Positions 8,633-18,599 of a stretch of 64,000 nucleotides of DNA are shown here, in pieces. Where the stretch lies: contig NZ_CAMGYZ010000009.1 of the NCBI RefSeq assembly GCF_946151055.1, positions 99,995-163,994 of the forward strand. The letters are read 5' to 3'. The position numbers and the translations under genes are program-made. The notes below the pieces were generated by a model. The model was not told where the DNA came from. It was given only the letters and a program-made list of their open reading frames with translations, and searched no databases. Source of the DNA: Bacillus sp. Marseille-Q3570. Lineage in GTDB: Bacteria > Bacillota > Bacilli > Bacillales > Fictibacillaceae. How positions within the stretch are numbered: the first letter of the stretch is position 1; every line of letters starts with the position of its first letter.

Positions 8633-11269
8633 TTATTTTGCGTCGTACCATGTATTTCCGTATGAGTAATCTACTTTCAATGGAACATCCAATTGAACAG
8701 CATGCTCCATGACATCCGGTACGATCTTTTCAAGCTTTTCGATTTCGTCTTTTGGTGCTTCAAAAATCAATTCATCGTGAACTTGCAAAAGCATTCTGGT
8801 TTTAAGCTTTTCTCTTTTCAGGCGTTTCGCCATCTCTACCATCGCCTTCTTGATGATATCGGCAGCTGATCCTTGTATTGGTGTATTCATTGCTGTTCGT
8901 TCAGCAAAACTCCTCAAATTGAAGTTACGGCTTGTGATCTCAGGGAGATATCTCCTGCGATTCAACATCGTCGTTACATATCCATCTTGTTTGGCTTGTT
9001 GTTTGATATCATCCATATATTGTTTGACACCTGGGAAACTTTCCAGGTAACGTTCGATGAATTGTCCCGCTTCCTTACGTGTTATGTCAAGGCTTTGTGA
9101 CAGTCCATAATCACTGATACCATAGACGATTCCGAAGTTGACCGCTTTCGCTTGTCTCCGCATATCAGCAGTCACTTCATCTTTTCCAACATGGAAGACA
9201 TCCATTGCTGTTTTCGTATGGATATCCAGCTCATTATTAAATGCATCTATCAATTTATCATCCTGTGCGATATGGGCAAGAACACGTAGTTCAATTTGGG
9301 AGTAGTCCGCAGCGAAAACAACCCAATCTTTTTCCGATGGTATGAAAGCCTGGCGGATTTTTCTGCCTGCTTCCAGACGAATCGGAATGTTTTGCAGGTT
9401 CGGATCGATCGAACTCAATCGTCCGGTCTGCGCGAGTGCTTGATTGAAACGGGTATGGATTTTCTCCGTATCACGATTCACCACTTTCAACAACCCATCT
9501 ACATATGTGGACTTAAGCTTACCAAGCTGACGGTAGTAAAGGATTTCTTCGACGATTTCGTGCTTATCCTTCAGTTTTTCCAGAACATCAGCTGACGTTG
9601 AATAACCTGTCTTCGTCTTCTTGATGACCGGTAGCTGCATTTTTTCAAATAGGATTTCACCAAGCTGTTTCGGTGAATTGATATTGAATTCCGTTCCTGC
9701 CAATTCGAAAATTTTCCCTTCTATCTTTTCCAATTGGTCGTTCAGCTCAACCCCCATCTCTTCCAATCGGTTCACATCGACCTGGACGCCTTGCTGTTCC
9801 ATCTCGCCGAGCACTATGGAGAGAGGCATTTCTAAATCGTAAAAGAGCTGATCTTGTTCATTTTTCTTAAGACTTTCTTTGAGATGAGGAACAACTTCAC
9901 GGAGCATATTCGCTTTACGTACAATATGTTCACTTAAAGCCTCTTGGTCTGGAACTTTTTGCTTTGCACCTTTACCGTAGACGGTTTCATTGCTTGATAC
10001 CCCCTTAAAACCAAGCCTGTTTGAAATCGAGGCGATATCATGAGAAGAGTCGGATGGGTTCAATAGGTAAGATGCAATTAGAGCATCGAATTTGATACCT
10101 TTTAAACGGATGCCTTTCCAAGCAAGTGATACAATAGCTTGCTTTGCATCAGCTGCATACTTTTCTACTTTTTCATCCTCAAGCCACTCGATCAGACAGT
10201 CTGATTTCAATGCTACATCTGTCGGAATGAAGTACTTCCCTTCATCACTGACAATTCCGATACCTAAAATATCAGAATTGTGATAGTTTTCGGCTAAGCA
10301 CTCGATGACGATTGCAGCATCTTGGCCGAAGTCGGTTTCCTTAACCTCTTCTAAAATTTCGTAGTTGATTTCTTCAGTCGGCTTATCCGCTTCTTCAGCA
10401 GCACCGCTGTCCACTCTGTCTAATAGTGAGTTGAATCCAAGCTCCTTAAAGAGTTTGATGACTTTTTCAGAGATTTCATTTTCGTACTCACAACCGTCGA
10501 GTTTGATTTCAATCGGTGCTTCCACTTCAATCGTTGCAAGTTTTTTACTCATTTCAGCTTGTTCTTTATTATCTTCAAGTTTTTCCTTCAGTTTTTTCCC
10601 TGAAATTTGATCGATTGAGTCGAGCACTTTCTCAATCGTTCCAAATTCCTTCAAGAGCTTGATTGCTGTCTTTTCACCGACACCTGGCACCCCTGGGATG
10701 TTGTCCGAACTGTCTCCCATAAGTCCTTTCATGTCAATGATTTGATCAGGTGTCAATCCGTAACGTTCCTCAACGAGCTTCAAGTCGTATGTATCCACAT
10801 CTGAAATGCCCTTTTTAGTGAGTGCGACATGCACATGATCGTCAACCAATTGAAGCAAATCCTTGTCTCCGGTGATGACTTTGACATCCCATTCCTTCGA
10901 CTCTGCCTGCTTCGATAAAGTACCGATGATATCATCCGCCTCGTACTGCTCCAGTTCATATCGTTTGATACCGAAAGCATCCAGCAATTCACGGATCAAT
11001 GGCAATTGTTCAGATAGTTCTGGTGGTGTCTTTTGCCGGCCACCTTTATATTCATCAAAGGTTTTGTGACGGAATGTCGTCTTCCCTGCATCAAATGCAA
11101 CAAGCATATGACTTGGCGTTTCCTCTTCCAGCACTTTTAATAACATTGTTGTGAAGCCGTACACTGCATTCGTGTATACACCTTTATCATTGTTTAAAAG
11201 GGGCAATGCAAAGAATGCACGGTATGCAATACTATTCCCATCTACTAAAACGAGTTTCTTTTTGCTCAT
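8633..11269 (-). CDS. polA: DNA polymerase I
   Basis: An 878-residue repair and Okazaki-fragment processing polymerase. The N-terminal 5'-3' exonuclease domain (residues 1-290) has LVDGNSIAYRAFFA, YEADDIIGTL, GDKDLLQL and the SDNIPGVPGVGEKTA helix-hairpin-helix. The middle domain (about 310-470) lacks the DxE metal motif of a working 3'-5' proofreading site: its first strand reads AIVIECLAENY. The polymerase domain has FAADYSQIELRVLAH (motif A), RRQAKAVNFGIVYG (motif B) and LLQVHDELIFEAP (motif C). Loss of proofreading is usual for Bacillus PolA. It heads the polA-mutM-ytaF-coaE group. Confidence 0.97.
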   Translation of the reverse strand: MSKKKLVLVDGNSIAYRAFFALPLLNNDKGVYTNAVYGFTTMLLKVLEEETPSHMLVAFDAGKTTFRHKTFDEYKGGRQKTPPELSEQLPLIRELLDAFGIKRYELEQYEADDIIGTLSKQAESKEWDVKVITGDKDLLQLVDDHVHVALTKKGISDVDTYDLKLVEERYGLTPDQIIDMKGLMGDSSDNIPGVPGVGEKTAIKLLKEFGTIEKVLDSIDQISGKKLKEKLEDNKEQAEMSKKLATIEVEAPIEIKLDGCEYENEISEKVIKLFKELGFNSLLDRVDSGAAEEADKPTEEINYEILEEVKETDFGQDAAIVIECLAENYHNSDILGIGIVSDEGKYFIPTDVALKSDCLIEWLEDEKVEKYAADAKQAIVSLAWKGIRLKGIKFDALIASYLLNPSDSSHDIASISNRLGFKGVSSNETVYGKGAKQKVPDQEALSEHIVRKANMLREVVPHLKESLKKNEQDQLFYDLEMPLSIVLGEMEQQGVQVDVNRLEEMGVELNDQLEKIEGKIFELAGTEFNINSPKQLGEILFEKMQLPVIKKTKTGYSTSADVLEKLKDKHEIVEEILYYRQLGKLKSTYVDGLLKVVNRDTEKIHTRFNQALAQTGRLSSIDPNLQNIPIRLEAGRKIRQAFIPSEKDWVVFAADYSQIELRVLAHIAQDDKLIDAFNNELDIHTKTAMDVFHVGKDEVTADMRRQAKAVNFGIVYGISDYGLSQSLDITRKEAGQFIERYLESFPGVKQYMDDIKQQAKQDGYVTTMLNRRRYLPEITSRNFNLRSFAERTAMNTPIQGSAADIIKKAMVEMAKRLKREKLKTRMLLQVHDELIFEAPKDEIEKLEKIVPDVMEHAVQLDVPLKVDYSYGNTWYDAK

Positions 11270-11342
11270 TCGATTTCCTCCTCGTTCAACACTAGCTACA
11301 TTTTATCATGTTTGGATTTAGAAGGGAAAAAGGGAGGGTGTA

Positions 11343-11392
11343 TAGTTTTTAAAATGACTCAATAGCAACCATCTTTTAGAAAAGGGCCTATT
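11343..11392. repeat. Dispersed repeat T, copy 1
   Basis: A block reading TTTTTAAAATGACTCAATAG, then GCAACCATCTTTTAGAAAAG, recurs almost unchanged in opposite orientation at 61441-61489. The two copies are about 50 kb apart. No ORF is carried. Confidence 0.8.
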
Positions 11393-11509
11393 GAGGGTTC
11401 ATTGTGCAACTTTGGAGTGAAGTCGTGCAATATTTAAGAGGCTGGTACGAAACGATAACTACCAACAGAAAAGACGAACAATAAAGTTTTATAGATAAAA
11501 GACGAAAAG

Positions 11510-11640
11510 CGCAGGCAACATCCGTAGACTCCTGCGGGAACAACACGAGTCGAAGACCCGGGAAGAAAGCGGTCTGTGATTTCTGAGGAGGCTGTGGCCG
11601 TGCCCGGGGAAAGCGAAGGATGTTGATGAAGCGGTACCTT
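11510..11640. repeat. G+C-rich Bacillaceae intergenic repeat
   Basis: This stretch has internal complementary parts (ACTCCTGCGGGAACAACACG near 11529, later GAGGAGGCTGTGGCCGTGCC near 11584). It resembles a G+C-rich intergenic repeat that I recall from many Bacillaceae genomes. A 69-codon frame inside it has no coding character. With repeat T it fills the 563-bp polA-phoR spacer. Confidence 0.65.
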
Positions 11641-11703
11641 CATTTATTGCTCACTCGAGTTTTCTAAGTGAAAAAATTCATTTGTCCCACCACCTTTAAA
11701 CGC

Positions 11704-11735
11704 AAAAAAAGACGAGAGCCGTAGGAGTGCTCTCG
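11704..11735 (-). terminator. Terminator downstream of phoR
   Basis: CGAGAGC and GCTCTCG pair around a 9-base loop and are followed on the minus strand by CTCTTTTTTT-like sequence. It lies about 100 bp beyond the phoR stop. Confidence 0.82.
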
Positions 11736-11832
11736 CCAACAATAAGGGGATCCTTTGAAAAGGATTTTCGAGTTCAGTTTAGCAATGGATTGTGAAGTGC
11801 CAATATCGTAGGTGTTAATATTGTGTAAATGT

Positions 11833-13554
11833 TCAGTCTTGTCTTACTTTGAAAAAAGCTAGTGTAAACGTCGTTCCAACCTCTCTTTGGCTCGTCACCT
11901 TGACTGATCCTTTATGGGCTTCGACTAAATGCTTGACGATTGCTAGTCCAAGGCCAGTACCTCCTGAATTTCGGCTTCGGGCTTTATCTACTCTGTAGAA
12001 TCGTTCGAACACACGCGGAATTTCATCTTCTGTAATTCCAATTCCAGTATCCTTTACTTCTAGGTGTATCCTGTCGTCGACCTCTTTTCCTTTAATCCAT
12101 ACGCTTCCGCCATTAGGCGTGTAAGATAATGCATTATTCAGCAAATTGATCATGATTTGTTTCATACGAGCAGAGTCACCTTCTATTTTAAGGTCTCCCT
12201 CAATCTCAACGAATACCTTGATATCTTTTTGTTCTGCTCGTGGTTCGAGTAATGTGACCACATCATTCACAATGGTTTCCAGGTTGATCCTTTGCCAGTT
12301 CAATTGAAAATTGGATTGTTCCATTTTCGTAAATTCGAGCAAGTCTTGAATCAAATTTTGCAGCCGATCGCTTTCCTTCCATATGATCGTTAAAAATTTC
12401 TCCCTAAGCTCTTTGCTTTCCATTGCTCCATCCAATAAGGTCTCCGCAAAACCTTTTAATGAGGTAACAGGTGTACGCAATTCATGCGAAACATTGGCTA
12501 CGAAATCTTTTCGCATCTGCTCCAGGTTTTTAAGTTCTGTGATGTCATGAAAAACAAGGACAATTCCTTTTATTTTGTCTTTTTGACCCAAAATCGGTAC
12601 ACATGTTAAATGAAAATGTTTCCGGTCGATGCCGATTGATAACGTGACTTGTTTCTTCACAATTGTTTCGGTTAGAAATGTTTCATCAACCAGCTCGATA
12701 ACATCCTCGTTCGGCATAACTTCATGGTACAGTGCTTCTTTCCAGTTCTCTGAATCAATTTCAAAGAGAGTTCTATAGGCACGGTTCATCAAGTTGATAT
12801 AGCCTTTCGAATCGATCAGCAACAATCCGCTATCCATGTTTTCAATCACTGTTGACATCCGTTCTTGCTCTGCCTCTCTCAACTCGGTGATCTGTTCGAG
12901 ATTCCGAGCCAGTATATTAAGGGAGTGGTTCAGTTGACCCGTCTCTTTCAACTGGTATTCATGTGTCCTGGCTTTGAAATTACCGCGGGCGAGTTCTTTT
13001 GCAACACGCATAGCATCATCAACGGGTTTTACCAGCTTTCCAGTCAATCGAAAGGTAACTGCAATCAATAATGCGTAACTTAAAAGGATAGTAAGTAAGA
13101 CAGGAATCCAGTAGCGGCGCACTTCATTGGTCAGTGTTTTCTCTTCAGCAGATATGACGAGATAATCGGAAGTTGATTGTTCAGGTGAAAGTGTCATGAC
13201 AAAATCAACTCTTCCATCACGCTCGATTTTTTCCACGTTTTCAGATGGTGTGAACTTTTCCTGTTCAGTAAACGGCGGTTTTTCAAATGTTGTCGCCGCA
13301 ATCTCTCCCCCTTGTGTAATATACGAAACTTCCCCATCTGTACTGCCTTCATACTGATTCAACGTCTGCTGAAGGTCAGTGTTTCCAAGTTCGATCGCCT
13401 TTGAAACAAATTGGAGCTGTTTGGCATACGAATCAAATTGCTCGCGCTCCATGGCACCGATTGAAAGATTAGCAATAGCGAAACTTAACAACAGGAATAT
13501 GCCGCTTGCAAATATGATGAAAGAATTTAAAATCCTGCCGCGAAAGTTAACCAT
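11833..13554 (-). CDS. phoR: Sensor histidine kinase PhoR
   Basis: A 573-residue membrane kinase that in B. subtilis senses phosphate limitation and phosphorylates PhoP. Domains in order: TM1 (about 8-32), an extracytoplasmic region to about 147, TM2 (about 149-170), HAMP (172-225), PAS (235-340), HisKA with the phosphorylated His357 in VSHELRTP, and HATPase with NLLNNALSYTPNGG, DTGIGI and GGTGLGLAIVKH. It starts immediately after the phoP stop. Similarity to WalK-like kinases is general, but pairing with PhoP next to mdh matches the B. subtilis mdh-phoP-phoR order. Confidence 0.93.
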   Translation of the reverse strand: MVNFRGRILNSFIIFASGIFLLLSFAIANLSIGAMEREQFDSYAKQLQFVSKAIELGNTDLQQTLNQYEGSTDGEVSYITQGGEIAATTFEKPPFTEQEKFTPSENVEKIERDGRVDFVMTLSPEQSTSDYLVISAEEKTLTNEVRRYWIPVLLTILLSYALLIAVTFRLTGKLVKPVDDAMRVAKELARGNFKARTHEYQLKETGQLNHSLNILARNLEQITELREAEQERMSTVIENMDSGLLLIDSKGYINLMNRAYRTLFEIDSENWKEALYHEVMPNEDVIELVDETFLTETIVKKQVTLSIGIDRKHFHLTCVPILGQKDKIKGIVLVFHDITELKNLEQMRKDFVANVSHELRTPVTSLKGFAETLLDGAMESKELREKFLTIIWKESDRLQNLIQDLLEFTKMEQSNFQLNWQRINLETIVNDVVTLLEPRAEQKDIKVFVEIEGDLKIEGDSARMKQIMINLLNNALSYTPNGGSVWIKGKEVDDRIHLEVKDTGIGITEDEIPRVFERFYRVDKARSRNSGGTGLGLAIVKHLVEAHKGSVKVTSQREVGTTFTLAFFKVRQD

Positions 13555-14262
13555 TTACTGAGGTCCATCCAATTTATATCCTAGTCCTCGGATGGTTTTG
13601 ATATAAATCGGTTTTCTGGTATTCTGTTCAATTTTTTCACGAAGATGACTGATGTGGACATCGACGATCCTTGTATCACCGACAAAATCATAATCCCAGA
13701 TCGCATTGAGCAATTGCTCACGTGAAAGGACTCGTCCTCGGTTTTTGATAAGATAGACGAGTAGTTCGAATTCTTTTGGGGTAAGTTCAAGCAGTTCACC
13801 CTCGAAAAATGCTTCATAATTGTCTGGGTAGACTTTCAAATCCCCTACCTTCATGGATTCCAGATCGTCAGGTTGAGATGTTTGAGATGTAACATATTGG
13901 CTTCTTCTCAATATCGCTTTGACACGCGCCACAACCTCTCGAGGACTGAATGGTTTTGTCAGGTAGTCATCCGCTCCAAGTTCTAAACCTAATACCTTAT
14001 CGAACTCATCGTCTTTAGCGGTCAGCATGAGTATCGGGATCAGAAGCTGCGATTGACGTAGATTTTTACATACGTCCAAACCATCCATCTCTGGAAGCAT
14101 CAGGTCCAATACAATCAAGTCGGGTTGTTCTTCACGGGCAAGTTCCAGCCCGGTGACACCATCCATTGCGGTGATCACTTCAAAACCTGCTTGTTCCAAA
14201 TTGAATTGCAATAATGTATTGATAGACTCTTCGTCTTCGATTACTAGGATTTTTTCTCTCAT
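13555..14262 (-). CDS. phoP: Response regulator PhoP
   Basis: A 235-residue OmpR-family regulator. The receiver domain has the acidic pair in LVIEDEESI, phospho-acceptor Asp in DLIVLDLMLPEMDG and conserved Lys in ADDYLTKPF. The C-terminal winged helix contains LTPKEFELLVYL and TRIVDVHISHLREKIE. It controls phosphate-starvation genes in B. subtilis. phoR follows without a gap. The 115-bp upstream spacer contains the MaoC gene terminator and an A+T-rich stretch where the promoter must lie; no clear PhoP box repeats were resolved. Confidence 0.94.
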   Translation of the reverse strand: MREKILVIEDEESINTLLQFNLEQAGFEVITAMDGVTGLELAREEQPDLIVLDLMLPEMDGLDVCKNLRQSQLLIPILMLTAKDDEFDKVLGLELGADDYLTKPFSPREVVARVKAILRRSQYVTSQTSQPDDLESMKVGDLKVYPDNYEAFFEGELLELTPKEFELLVYLIKNRGRVLSREQLLNAIWDYDFVGDTRIVDVHISHLREKIEQNTRKPIYIKTIRGLGYKLDGPQ

Positions 14263-14319
14263 CTTAACGCCACCTCATCATATGGACATGATTTTGATTT
14301 TATTTTTACACATCAAAGC

Positions 14320-14350
14320 GAAAAAAAAAACAAAAAAGACGAAAACGTCT
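14320..14350 (-). terminator. Terminator of the MaoC-like gene
   Basis: AGACG and CGTCT form a short stem with a TTTT loop, followed on the minus strand by two long T runs. It lies between the MaoC-like gene and phoP. Confidence 0.75.
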
Positions 14351-14377
14351 CTTTTGTTACCGAATTTTTACACTGGC

Positions 14378-14854
14378 TTAAAAATTATCAAATGTCCGTG
14401 AGGTGATCGAACGTGGTGCATATGGTGGACAAACTTCCAGTTCACCATCGATGACCAGTGTCTCAGACTCGTCATAACCCTTGATTATCATAGTCACAAC
14501 ATGCTTTTCCGTATCGACATTTGTGATTTCAAATTTAAGTATGATCGTTGCGTAGTGATAGACAGGCTTCGGAAAGGAAATCGTTTGTTTTAATATAGAA
14601 CTTCCCGGGCCAGGCAAATATTTACTGACAGCAGAAGTGATAAAACCAGTCAGCATGATTTGCGGGACCACCGGTTTGTTGAAAGGGGTCAATGATGCAT
14701 AATCATGTTGGATATATAATGGATTGTTATCATCTGTCAATCCAAGATATAACAGAAGATCTTTATCCTCGATCGTCTCAGTGATCTCTAGTTTTTCCCC
14801 CACATTTATCTCATCGATTTTTCTGCCGAGCTTTCGTTTTTTCCCTAGTAACAT
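14378..14854 (-). CDS. MaoC-like hotdog-fold protein
   Basis: A 158-residue single-domain protein of the MaoC/hydratase-like hotdog family. The N-terminal DVGEKLEI-like start (INVGEKLEITETI), followed by DNNPLYIQHDYASLTPFNKPVVPQIMLTGFI, corresponds to the hydratase motif region with Asp and a substituted His position. Members act on acyl-CoA or acyl-ACP, but the substrate cannot be told from sequence. It sits alone between mdh and phoP with its own terminator and a near-perfect cre-like site just upstream. That site suggests carbon catabolite control, consistent with a role in acyl-CoA metabolism. Confidence 0.7.
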   Translation of the reverse strand: MLLGKKRKLGRKIDEINVGEKLEITETIEDKDLLLYLGLTDDNNPLYIQHDYASLTPFNKPVVPQIMLTGFITSAVSKYLPGPGSSILKQTISFPKPVYHYATIILKFEITNVDTEKHVVTMIIKGYDESETLVIDGELEVCPPYAPRSITSRTFDNF

Positions 14855-14873
14855 GTCAGTTCCCTCCTCGTGA

Positions 14874-14887
14874 AGTAAGCGTTTACA
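14874..14887. promoter_or_regulatory. Candidate cre (CcpA) site before the MaoC-like gene
   Basis: AGTAAGCGTTTACA matches the cre consensus TGWAANCGNTNWCA at 13 of 14 positions. It lies 20 bp upstream of the start codon, a position that would block transcription. Confidence 0.5.
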
Positions 14888-15007
14888 CCATTTGCGAAAA
14901 AGAAATGCCAGATGAATAGAAACATTCTGACATTATGGTGTAAAAGAAAATTGGCTGATTATATTTGTTGATAAATTACTCAACAACAAAAATTAACTAA
15001 GCCTAGT

Positions 15008-15041
15008 GTAAAGAAAGAATTCGAGAAAAGTTCCCGAATTC
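15008..15041 (-). terminator. Terminator of the TCA operon (mdh)
   Basis: GAATTCG and CGAATTC form a 7-bp stem with an 11-base loop, followed by TTTCTTT on the minus strand, 22 bp after the mdh stop. Confidence 0.75.
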
Positions 15042-15063
15042 CTCCTTCTACATTGTTCCATTA

Positions 15064-16002
15064 TTAAGTTAAAACATTCATGACATTTCGGACGGAGTCG
15101 GCTGATTTGTCCAATTGAGCTTTTTCATCATCTGTCAATTCAAGCTCAATGATTTCCTCAAGACCTTTTCCTCCAAGGACAGTCGGTACACCTAAGCAAA
15201 TTCCTTCGTAGCCATATTCGCCTTCAAGATAAGCGATTGCTGGAAGGACACGGCGTTGATCTTTAAGGATCGCTTCCACCATTTCAACAAGGGAAGCAGC
15301 TGGTGCATAGTACGCACTGCCATTTCCTAATAGCTGTACGATTTCACCGCCACCTTTACGAGTCCTTTCTACGATTGAATCCAGGCGATCTTTGCTGATC
15401 AATTTATCTAAAGGAATTCCTCCGGCGTTTGAGTAACGGATCAATGGCACCATATCATCACCATGGCCGCCAAGCACAAATCCACGGATATCCTTGACTG
15501 AAAGGTTCAGTTCTTCTGCAACGAACGTACAGAATCGTGCCGTATCAAGGATACCAGACTGACCGATTACGCGGTGTTTAGGGAAACCAGATTCTTTAAG
15601 TACTGTGTAAGTCATTGCATCTACCGGGTTCGTCAAAACGAGGATTGTGCATTCTGGAGAGTATTTCACAATTTCCTGTGTCACACTCTTCATGATCTTC
15701 GCATTTGTATTGACGAGATCGTCACGGCTCATACCTGGCTTTCGTGCGATACCAGCAGTGATGACGACGATGTCAGAACCTGCTGTGTCTTCATAGTTTG
15801 CCGTACCAGTAATTTTCGAATCAAATCCTTGGACAGGACTTGATTCAAGCATATCCAGCGCTTTCCCTTTAGTTGGGTTTTCCATGTCTGGAATATCTAC
15901 AAGGACAACATCTCCAAGTTCTTTTTGACCTGCGATGAATGCGGTAGTGGCTCCAGTGAAGCCACCGCCGATTACAGAAATTTTATTACGTCTGTTTCCC
16001 AT
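15064..16002 (-). CDS. mdh: Malate dehydrogenase
   Basis: NAD-dependent malate dehydrogenase of the lactate-dehydrogenase-like type used by Bacillus. The Rossmann motif [10 protein letters not shown] starts near residue 11. The catalytic loop contains [16 protein letters not shown], with [10 protein letters not shown] and the active-site His in [13 protein letters not shown] at 16002 (MGNRRNK) follows AAGGAG at 8 bases and was preferred over the GTG at 16011; the product is 312 residues. It is the last gene of citZ-icd-mdh, only 12 bp after icd. Confidence 0.97.
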   Translation of the reverse strand: MGNRRNKISVIGGGFTGATTAFIAGQKELGDVVLVDIPDMENPTKGKALDMLESSPVQGFDSKITGTANYEDTAGSDIVVITAGIARKPGMSRDDLVNTNAKIMKSVTQEIVKYSPECTILVLTNPVDAMTYTVLKESGFPKHRVIGQSGILDTARFCTFVAEELNLSVKDIRGFVLGGHGDDMVPLIRYSNAGGIPLDKLISKDRLDSIVERTRKGGGEIVQLLGNGSAYYAPAASLVEMVEAILKDQRRVLPAIAYLEGEYGYEGICLGVPTVLGGKGLEEIIELELTDDEKAQLDKSADSVRNVMNVLT

Positions 16003-16014
16003 GTATACCACTCC

Positions 16015-17286
16015 TTATGCCATATTTTTGATCAGTTCGTTACCGAATTCTGAACATTTAACTTCAGTGGCACCGTCCATAAGACGTGCGAAGTCATATG
16101 TCACGACCTTGCTTGCAATCGTCTTTTCCATAGACTTCATGACCAATTCAGCTGCTTCGGTCCAGCCGATGTGTTCTAACAACAATACCCCTGAAAGAAT
16201 GACTGAAGATGGGTTGACTTTATCCAAACCTGCATATTTCGGAGCAGTTCCATGAGTTGCTTCAAAGATAGCATGTCCAGTTTCATAGTTGATGTTCGCT
16301 CCTGGAGCGATTCCGATTCCACCTACTTGCGCAGCAAGTGCATCTGAAACATAGTCACCATTCAAGTTCATTGTTGCGACAACATCGAACTCTGCTGGAC
16401 GTGTAAGGATTTGTTGAAGGAAGATATCAGCGATTGCATCCTTGATGATGATCTTGCCAGCAGCTTCAGCGTCAGCTTGTGCTTTATTTGCAGCATCCTT
16501 ACCATCCGCTTCGACGATACGGTCGTACTCAGCCCAAGTGAATACCTTATCTCCGAATTCTTCTTCAGCAACTTCATAACCCCAGTTTTTGAAAGCACCT
16601 TCTGTAAACTTCATGATGTTTCCTTTATGAACAAGTGTAACGCTCTTACGTCCTTCATTCAGTGCATATTCGATTGCAGCACGTACAAGGCGTTTTGTTC
16701 CTTCCTCTGAAACAGGCTTGATGCCGATACCAGAAGTCTCAGGAAAACGGATTTTATTTGCACCCATTTCTTCTTGCAAGAACTTGATGACTTTTTTGAC
16801 TTCATCAGAACCTTTTGCAAATTCGATACCCGCATAGATGTCCTCAGTGTTCTCACGGAAAATGACCATATCAGTATCTTCCGGCTTTTTTAGAGGAGAT
16901 GGAACGCCTGTGAAGTAGCGGACTGGACGTAGGCAAGTGAACAAGTCCAATTCTTGACGCAATGCTACGTTCAATGACCGGATACCACCACCAATAGGAG
17001 TCGTCAATGGTCCTTTGATCGCGAGTATGTATTCACGAATCACATCCAGCGTTTCAGCTGGGAGCCATTCACCAGTTTGATCATAAGCTTTCTGGCCAGC
17101 TAGGACTTCTTTCCATACAATCCCTTTTTCTCCGTTATATGCTTTTTCAACAGCAGCTTCCAATACCTTAGATGCTGCAGCCCAAATGTCTGGTCCAATT
17201 CCGTCACCTTCGATATAAGGGATGACCGGGTTGTTCGGTACGTTCAGTACCCCGTTATCAACTTTAATTTTTTCTCCATTTGACAA
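16015..17286 (-). CDS. icd: Isocitrate dehydrogenase, NADP-dependent
   Basis: A 423-residue TCA enzyme converting isocitrate to 2-oxoglutarate. Recognisable segments are [14 protein letters not shown], the substrate-binding [21 protein letters not shown] with the regulatory serine, [11 protein letters not shown], and [23 protein letters not shown] with its metal-ligand aspartate. The downstream [12 protein letters not shown] segment belongs to the NADP-binding part. The gene lies between citZ and mdh, as in B. subtilis, and a hairpin in the citZ-icd spacer may modulate read-through. Confidence 0.97.
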   Translation of the reverse strand: MSNGEKIKVDNGVLNVPNNPVIPYIEGDGIGPDIWAAASKVLEAAVEKAYNGEKGIVWKEVLAGQKAYDQTGEWLPAETLDVIREYILAIKGPLTTPIGGGIRSLNVALRQELDLFTCLRPVRYFTGVPSPLKKPEDTDMVIFRENTEDIYAGIEFAKGSDEVKKVIKFLQEEMGANKIRFPETSGIGIKPVSEEGTKRLVRAAIEYALNEGRKSVTLVHKGNIMKFTEGAFKNWGYEVAEEEFGDKVFTWAEYDRIVEADGKDAANKAQADAEAAGKIIIKDAIADIFLQQILTRPAEFDVVATMNLNGDYVSDALAAQVGGIGIAPGANINYETGHAIFEATHGTAPKYAGLDKVNPSSVILSGVLLLEHIGWTEAAELVMKSMEKTIASKVVTYDFARLMDGATEVKCSEFGNELIKNMA

Positions 17287-17357
17287 GTTAATTACCTCCT
17301 GATCGTAAAATCTTATTTTCGTTGTTTATCGTAACAGATTTTTTATCAAATGACTCA

Positions 17358-17399
17358 TAAAAAGCGTCTGATGAGGATCATGTCATGATGAATCTCATC
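17358..17399 (-). terminator. Hairpin in the citZ-icd spacer
   Basis: Two nested stems, GATGAG/CTCATC and ATCATG/CATGAT, form one long hairpin. On the minus strand it is followed by AGACGCTTTTT. It could be a partial terminator giving citZ transcript without icd-mdh. Confidence 0.6.
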
Positions 17400-17435
17400 C
17401 GACACTTTAGCAGTAAGTCGACATTGGTCATTTAA

Positions 17436-18551
17436 TCAGCGATTTTCAATTGTGACATATTTTTGCTTATCAGGTCCGATGTATTCTGCACGAGGACGGA
17501 TCAGACGGTTGTTTTCATACTGCTCTAAGATGTGCGCTAACCAGCCTGAAACTCTGCTCATCGCAAAAATAGGTGTGAAAAGATCATGTTTCAGTCCAAG
17601 GCTGTGATATACAGATGCTGAGTAGAAATCAACATTAGGAAGCAAGCCCTTTTCATTCGTCATCAACTCATCCAGCTTTACAGACATGTCATACCACTTG
17701 GATTCTCCTGTAATGTCAGTCAATTGCTTAGACATTTCACGAAGGTGCTTTGCACGAGGATCTCCATTCTTATATACACGATGTCCGAATCCCATGATTT
17801 TTTCCTTACGTTCAAGTGCTTCTTTCAAATAAGATTCGACGTTTTCTGGTTCACCGATCTCAGTAAGCATCTTCATTACTCTTTCGTTGGCTCCACCATG
17901 AAGCGGTCCTTTCAATGCCCCGATCGCTGCTGTTACACCAGAATAGATATCGGATAGTGTCGCGACACAAACACGGGCTGTGAATGTAGAAGCGTTGAGC
18001 TCATGGTCAGCATGAAGTACTAATGCTTTATTAACAGCTTTTTCGGAGATTTCATCAGGTTCTTTTCCGTTTAGCATGTACAAGAAGTTTGCAGCATAGC
18101 TGAGTTTTGTATTTGGTTGAATGACTTCTTGGCCATCACGTAAACGAGAGAATGCCGCCACGATGGATGCAAGCTTCGCCTGTAGTCGAATCGCCTTTGT
18201 GAAATTCGCTTTCTCATTCATTTCATCTGCTTCACTATCGTATAAGCCTAATGCAGATACAGCAGTTCTGACCGCCGCCATTGGATGGATTTCATCAAGC
18301 GGAAAGCTTTTCATCATATCCAATACTTGCTGTGGTAAAGCGTAATGCTTGGATAATTCAGCATTGAAATCATCCAATTCTTTTCGGTTCGGTAATTTAC
18401 CATACCAAAGTAAGTAAACAACCTCTTCAAAACTTGCATAATCTGCAAGATCGTCAATATTGTAGCCGCGATATGTCAGTACACCATCGATGATCGAACT
18501 TACCGAGGATGTTGTAGCTACAATGCCTTCTAAACCTCTAGTGGTAGTCAT
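17436..18551 (-). CDS. citZ: Citrate synthase
   Basis: Condenses acetyl-CoA and oxaloacetate; the first gene of the TCA operon. It begins MTTTRGLEGIVATTSSVSSI. Active-site segments are GPLHGGANERVM, MGFGHRVYKNGDPRA (with the second catalytic His) and VDFYSASVYHSLG with the aspartate. The upstream in-frame start at 18608 was rejected because AAGGAG precedes the ATG at 18551, giving 371 residues, the size of B. subtilis CitZ. Two perfect inverted repeats lie in the leader. Confidence 0.97.
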   Translation of the reverse strand: MTTTRGLEGIVATTSSVSSIIDGVLTYRGYNIDDLADYASFEEVVYLLWYGKLPNRKELDDFNAELSKHYALPQQVLDMMKSFPLDEIHPMAAVRTAVSALGLYDSEADEMNEKANFTKAIRLQAKLASIVAAFSRLRDGQEVIQPNTKLSYAANFLYMLNGKEPDEISEKAVNKALVLHADHELNASTFTARVCVATLSDIYSGVTAAIGALKGPLHGGANERVMKMLTEIGEPENVESYLKEALERKEKIMGFGHRVYKNGDPRAKHLREMSKQLTDITGESKWYDMSVKLDELMTNEKGLLPNVDFYSASVYHSLGLKHDLFTPIFAMSRVSGWLAHILEQYENNRLIRPRAEYIGPDKQKYVTIENR

Positions 18552-18599
18552 GGCTCTCTCTCCTTTTAATAAAATTGATTTCTCTGTTCTCTTAATACA

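Noticed and set aside
11434..11643. A 69-codon frame in the polA-phoR spacer
   Set aside because: It lies wholly inside the G+C-rich dispersed repeat and has no ribosome binding site or familiar motif.
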